A stretch of 64,000 nucleotides of DNA. Source: Pseudomonas silvicola. Lineage in GTDB: Bacteria; Pseudomonadota; Gammaproteobacteria; Pseudomonadales; Pseudomonadaceae. The notes under the pieces are model-generated. The model worked only from the letters and a program-made list of their open reading frames with translations. It had not been told where the DNA came from and did no database searches. Below, piece by piece: positions 62,150 through 64,000 of the stretch. Every line of letters starts with the position of its first letter. Within the stretch, counting starts at the first letter, position 1. Both the position numbers and the translations under genes were made by a program. The stretch spans positions 4,752,001-4,816,000 of the forward strand of contig NZ_CP093280.1 of NCBI RefSeq assembly GCF_026651855.1, in the 5' to 3' direction.

Positions 62150-62238
62150 GTCGAGTCCTTTGAAAGCCTGAGTATTCGAAAACGGCCGACAGGATAGTGG
62201 CGTTTTGACTTCTCGGCTATCAGGTTCTCCCTGCTTCG

Positions 62239-63459
62239 CTACGGCGCGCCGGCACTGTGGGCAGGTGGTGGCGCGCCGGCCAAGGCCCGTATCCCGCAGG
62301 CAAGGCACAGCAGCGCCAGCGCCGCGCAACTCAGCATCACCCAGGCCATCGCATGGGCCGAGTGGCCGTCATAGAAGTGCCCGACCAGCAGGCTCGCCAG
62401 GGCGCCACCGGCCATCTGGATGGCCCGCAGCAGGGCCGCGCCGGCGCCGGCGGTGTGGGCCAGTTGTTCCAGGGACAAGTGGGTGGCATTGGGCATGACC
62501 AGGCCGGTGCACAGGTTGCTCACTACCACCAAGGCCGCCAGCCCCAGTAACGGCGCGGTGCCGAAGGTGGCCAGGAGCACCAGGCCCACGCTGCTGCCCA
62601 GGCTTGCCAACAGGCTGATGCCGATCAGCCGCGTTTCGCTCCAGCCGGCGTGCGCCAGCCGGTTGTTGAGCCACGAGCCGCCCAGGGTGCCCAGGGCAGT
62701 GACCGCGAACAGCACGGCAAAGCCTTGGCTGCTCATGCCCAGGCCTTCCATGAACACTAGCGGCGAGGCCGTGATGTAGGCGAACATGCCGGCGAAATTC
62801 AGCGCCAGAATCAATGCGCACAGGGTGAAACGGCGGTTGCCCAGTACCTGCCGGTAAGTGGCGATCAGCGCTTGCTGGCGCCGGGCCTGCGGCGGGTGGG
62901 ACTCGTGCACGATGCCCCTGGCGGCCACCAGCAACGCCAACCCGGCCAGCACCAGGGCGGCGTAGATCGCCCGCCAGTCACTGAACGCCAGGATAGCCGC
63001 GCCCAGCAGAGGCGCCAGCAGTGGCGCGACGTTGTTGATGGCCACCAGCGAGCTTTGCAACGCACGGCCCTGCTGGCCGCTGAAGGCATCGCGCACGATA
63101 GCGACCGGCATGGCCGCTGCCGCCCCGGCGGCGGCGCCCTGCAACAGGCGGCTCAGTAGCAGCACCGGCATGTTCGGCGCCAGGGTGCAGACCAGTCCCG
63201 CCAGCGTGAACAACGCCAGCCCCACCAGCAGGATCGGCCGCCTGCCGATGCGGTCCGACAACGGGCCGAAGAGCAGTGGGCCCAGGACGAAACCGAGGAT
63301 GAACAGGCTGATACTCTGCGCCGCCGCGGCTGACGTGCTATGCAGCGCGCCGCCCAGTTGGCTGATGGCGGGCAGGGCCATGTCGATGGACAGCGGCGGC
63401 AGTGCGGTGCAGGCGCCCAGCAGCAGGATGTAGCGCCAGGGCGTGGTGGAGTGGGGCAT
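62239..63459 (-). CDS. Bcr/CflA family multidrug MFS transporter
   Basis: About 406 residues from the ATG at 63459 (MPHSTTPWRYILLLGACTALPPLSIDMALPA). Motif A is GPLSDRIGRRPILLVG, and LLQGAAAGAAAAMPVAIVRD is typical of Bcr/CflA drug-proton antiporters, with 12 hydrophobic segments. The ribosome site is weak. It lies 90 bp upstream of the ATPase gene in the same direction. The substrate is unknown. Confidence 0.9.
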   Translation of the reverse strand: MPHSTTPWRYILLLGACTALPPLSIDMALPAISQLGGALHSTSAAAAQSISLFILGFVLGPLLFGPLSDRIGRRPILLVGLALFTLAGLVCTLAPNMPVLLLSRLLQGAAAGAAAAMPVAIVRDAFSGQQGRALQSSLVAINNVAPLLAPLLGAAILAFSDWRAIYAALVLAGLALLVAARGIVHESHPPQARRQQALIATYRQVLGNRRFTLCALILALNFAGMFAYITASPLVFMEGLGMSSQGFAVLFAVTALGTLGGSWLNNRLAHAGWSETRLIGISLLASLGSSVGLVLLATFGTAPLLGLAALVVVSNLCTGLVMPNATHLSLEQLAHTAGAGAALLRAIQMAGGALASLLVGHFYDGHSAHAMAWVMLSCAALALLCLACGIRALAGAPPPAHSAGAP

Positions 63460-63547
63460 GGGCACTGGCTCGTGGCAATGAGTGAAGGAAGGGTGTGCAG
63501 GAGAGGGCCCGCGGCCCCCTCCGCTCAACAGGCTGCCCCAAGGGGGA

Positions 63548-64000
63548 TCAAGGCGTTGGCTGGTAGCCCTTGCGCAGCTTCTCCGCGACCAGTTTTTCCA
63601 CCTCGCGCAGCGCGCGTTCCGGGCTGTCCATGGTCTTGATCAATGTCTGCCCCTTGGTACCGATTCGGCCAAAATGCACCACCACGTCGGCGTCAGCGGT
63701 GCCGATGCGCCAGAACTTGTTGGCGCTGCCCTCACCGAAGGTGAATTCGCGCAGGGCCGGATCGGCCTTCGCCGCGGCAGGCAGAGGCGCCGGCGGCTCC
63801 ACGTCGGCCTCGGGTTCCGGCGCTAGCGGCTCCTCGCCGCGCAGCGCCGCTTCGATGCGGTTGAGCACCGTTTCGCGGTCGTGCAGCCAGTCATGGCTGA
63901 GCACATCGATGATCTTCCAGCCGAAGCTGCGCAGCACCGTCGGGCGGAAGATGTAGCGTTCGCGCACGTTGGCCATGGCGTCAGTGTCGCCATCGAGCAG
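63548..64000 (-). CDS. C-terminus of a large protein with nuclease-like and WGR domains (partial)
   Basis: The minus-strand frame is open past the window edge and reads LLDGDTDAMANVRERYIFRPTVLRSFGWKIIDVLSHDWL, which resembles the Vsr/MTES_1575-type C-terminal nuclease region of large DUF4011/DUF3320 helicase-like proteins. An Ala/Pro/Glu linker leads to a C-terminal WGR domain (NKFWRIGTADADVVVHFGRIGTKGQTLIKTMDS). An ATG at 63976 is internal and not the true start. Together with the PtuAB-like pair it may belong to a defence region. Confidence 0.72.
   Translation of the reverse strand: MLDGDTDAMANVRERYIFRPTVLRSFGWKIIDVLSHDWLHDRETVLNRIEAALRGEEPLAPEPEADVEPPAPLPAAAKADPALREFTFGEGSANKFWRIGTADADVVVHFGRIGTKGQTLIKTMDSPERALREVEKLVAEKLRKGYQPTP

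Overview
The window looks like the chromosome of a Pseudomonas species, probably near the P. putida/P. fluorescens groups. This rests on the high-GC coding style, the proteins recognised (a FecI/FecR-type iron relay, the fdnGHI-fdhE-selAB block, many sulfonate and LLM-monooxygenase genes) and abundant REP-type palindromic repeats. No species assignment is claimed.

Layout. 0-7 kb: the end of a periplasmic solute-binding protein, a FecI-FecR-TonB receptor iron relay and a PAS/GGDEF/EAL protein. 7-12 kb: a 47-residue Cys-rich protein, an MFS pump, and a divergent unit with an ECF sigma factor and anti-sigma on one side and a Tat metallophosphoesterase plus a cupredoxin on the other. 12-26 kb: a nearly complete selenocysteine module. 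It holds respiratory formate dehydrogenase (fdnG with an in-frame UGA and a visible SECIS hairpin, fdnH, fdnI), fdhE, selA, selB and the tRNA-Sec gene selC. Two foreign blocks interrupt it. One holds a 15-copy tandem palindromic array, a pseudogene, and an RpfF/DspI-like fatty-acid signal synthase with a methyltransferase. The other is a small hypothetical gene with a broken duplicate of the selB tail.

26-47 kb: a large organosulfur/amine scavenging island. It contains two TonB receptors, a sulfonate-type binding protein, three LLM flavin monooxygenases, a DszC/SfnB-like flavoprotein, a 2-hydroxyacid dehydrogenase, a thiol dioxygenase, a four-domain rhodanese, a LysR regulator and a class II aldolase. 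An amino-acid-type ABC importer with an FAD amine oxidase and RidA follows. 47-58 kb: a GGDEF protein, an 820-residue repeat protein, a TauD/peroxiredoxin pair, a second tandem palindromic array, an orphan binding protein, a DsbA-like protein, RlhA and RidA. 58-64 kb: a Septu/PtuAB-like ATPase-HNH pair, less GC-rich than its surroundings, a Bcr/CflA pump and the C-terminus of a large protein with a WGR domain.

Most notable points: the ATPase of the PtuAB-like pair carries an extra N-terminal region of about 400 residues with a stretch resembling the end of N6-adenine methylases; a leader element sits 28-32 nt before the start codon of four separate sulfur-type genes; a paired palindrome precedes two unrelated hypothetical genes; and two large tandem expansions of REP-type repeats are present.
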